Shown: piece by piece, positions 13,043 to 13,152 of the stretch | Layout: every line of letters starts with the position of its first letter | Position numbering within the stretch: position 1 is the stretch's first letter | Assembly (NCBI GenBank): GCA_005879255.1 | Contig: VBKY01000214.1 | Coordinates: 1 to 13,152 of the forward strand | DNA: 13,152 bases | Direction of reading: 5' to 3' | DNA from: Deltaproteobacteria bacterium | GTDB taxonomy: Bacteria; Desulfobacterota_B; Binatia; UBA9968 | Translations under genes and position numbers: made by a program | Notes under the pieces: model-generated | Told to the model about the DNA's origin: nothing | Seen by the model: only the letters and a program-made list of their open reading frames with translations | Databases searched by the model: none

Positions 13043-13152
13043 CTAGTTACCGCCGGCGATCGCTGGCACGATCGATATGTTGTCGCCTTCCTTCAAAGCG
13101 GTTTCCAAATTCTGCAGAAAGCGGATGTCGTCGCCGTTGACGTAAACGTTGA
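13043..13152 (-). CDS. MoaD/ThiS-family (CysO-like) sulfur carrier, C-terminal fragment
   Basis: The minus strand carries the last 35 complete codons of a ubiquitin-fold sulfur carrier whose 5' part lies beyond the window. Visible is [20 protein letters not shown] followed by [14 protein letters not shown] and TAG. The pattern NVYVNGxDIR...[13 protein letters not shown] is that of MoaD/ThiS/CysO proteins, in which the C-terminal Gly-Gly is adenylated and turned into a thiocarboxylate. Here one Asn follows the Gly-Gly, so a protease would have to trim it before activation. It is 12 bp upstream of cysM, suggesting it is the sulfur donor of that enzyme. MoaD for molybdopterin is the less likely alternative given the neighbours. 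Confidence 0.87.
   Translation of the reverse strand, partial: NVYVNGDDIRFLQNLETALKEGDNISIVPAIAGGN

Overview
The window reads as ordinary bacterial chromosome with moderately high GC and dense, mostly operonic genes. The gene content (split glycine decarboxylase GcvPA/GcvPB, an MJ0042 zinc-ribbon/DUF3426 protein, a sulfur-carrier type cysteine synthase cluster, a FrsA-like hydrolase next to a LigAB-type dioxygenase) suggests an uncultivated soil or sediment lineage of the broad Deltaproteobacteria/Desulfobacterota, Binatota or Tectomicrobia kind. That placement is inference. I see no mobile element, CRISPR array, rRNA or tRNA.

Region 1 (1-2376, minus strand) is a catabolic operon. Read 5' to 3' it is a FrsA-like alpha/beta hydrolase, a LigA-type small subunit (4-bp ATGA overlap), a LigB-type extradiol dioxygenase (3-bp gap) and, after 67 bp, the start of a luciferase-like monooxygenase cut by the window edge. 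Together they suggest ring cleavage of a dihydroxylated aromatic compound followed by hydrolysis. A 304-bp divergent intergenic region separates it from region 2.

Region 2 (2681-7952, plus strand) is a one-carbon operon: folD, gcvT, gcvH, gcvPA, gcvPB. GcvPA/PB decarboxylate glycine onto the lipoyl arm of GcvH, GcvT moves the methylene group to tetrahydrofolate, and FolD oxidises methylene-THF. The L protein is not in the window. Two genes are odd: FolD lacks about six residues around the first Rossmann strand of its NADP domain, and GcvH carries a 21-residue, almost wholly acidic tail.

Region 3 (7986-10081) holds envelope genes: a TonB-like protein (minus), a 59-residue TatA (plus) and a membrane-anchored zinc-ribbon/DUF3426 protein (minus) with a good sigma70-type promoter. 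Region 4 (10241-11746, plus) is an ECF sigma factor, its zinc-type anti-sigma factor and a third, exported protein whose reading frame is broken by a single in-frame TAG. Region 5 (11755-13152, minus) is a sulfur-assimilation operon: a MoaD/ThiS-like sulfur carrier ending Gly-Gly-Asn (cut by the window edge), a CysM-type cysteine synthase and a small NIL-domain protein.

The best candidates for something undescribed are the GcvH acidic tail, the FolD internal deletion, the amber-interrupted exported gene of the sigma operon, and the sulfur carrier with one residue beyond its Gly-Gly. All are readings of raw sequence without database searches.
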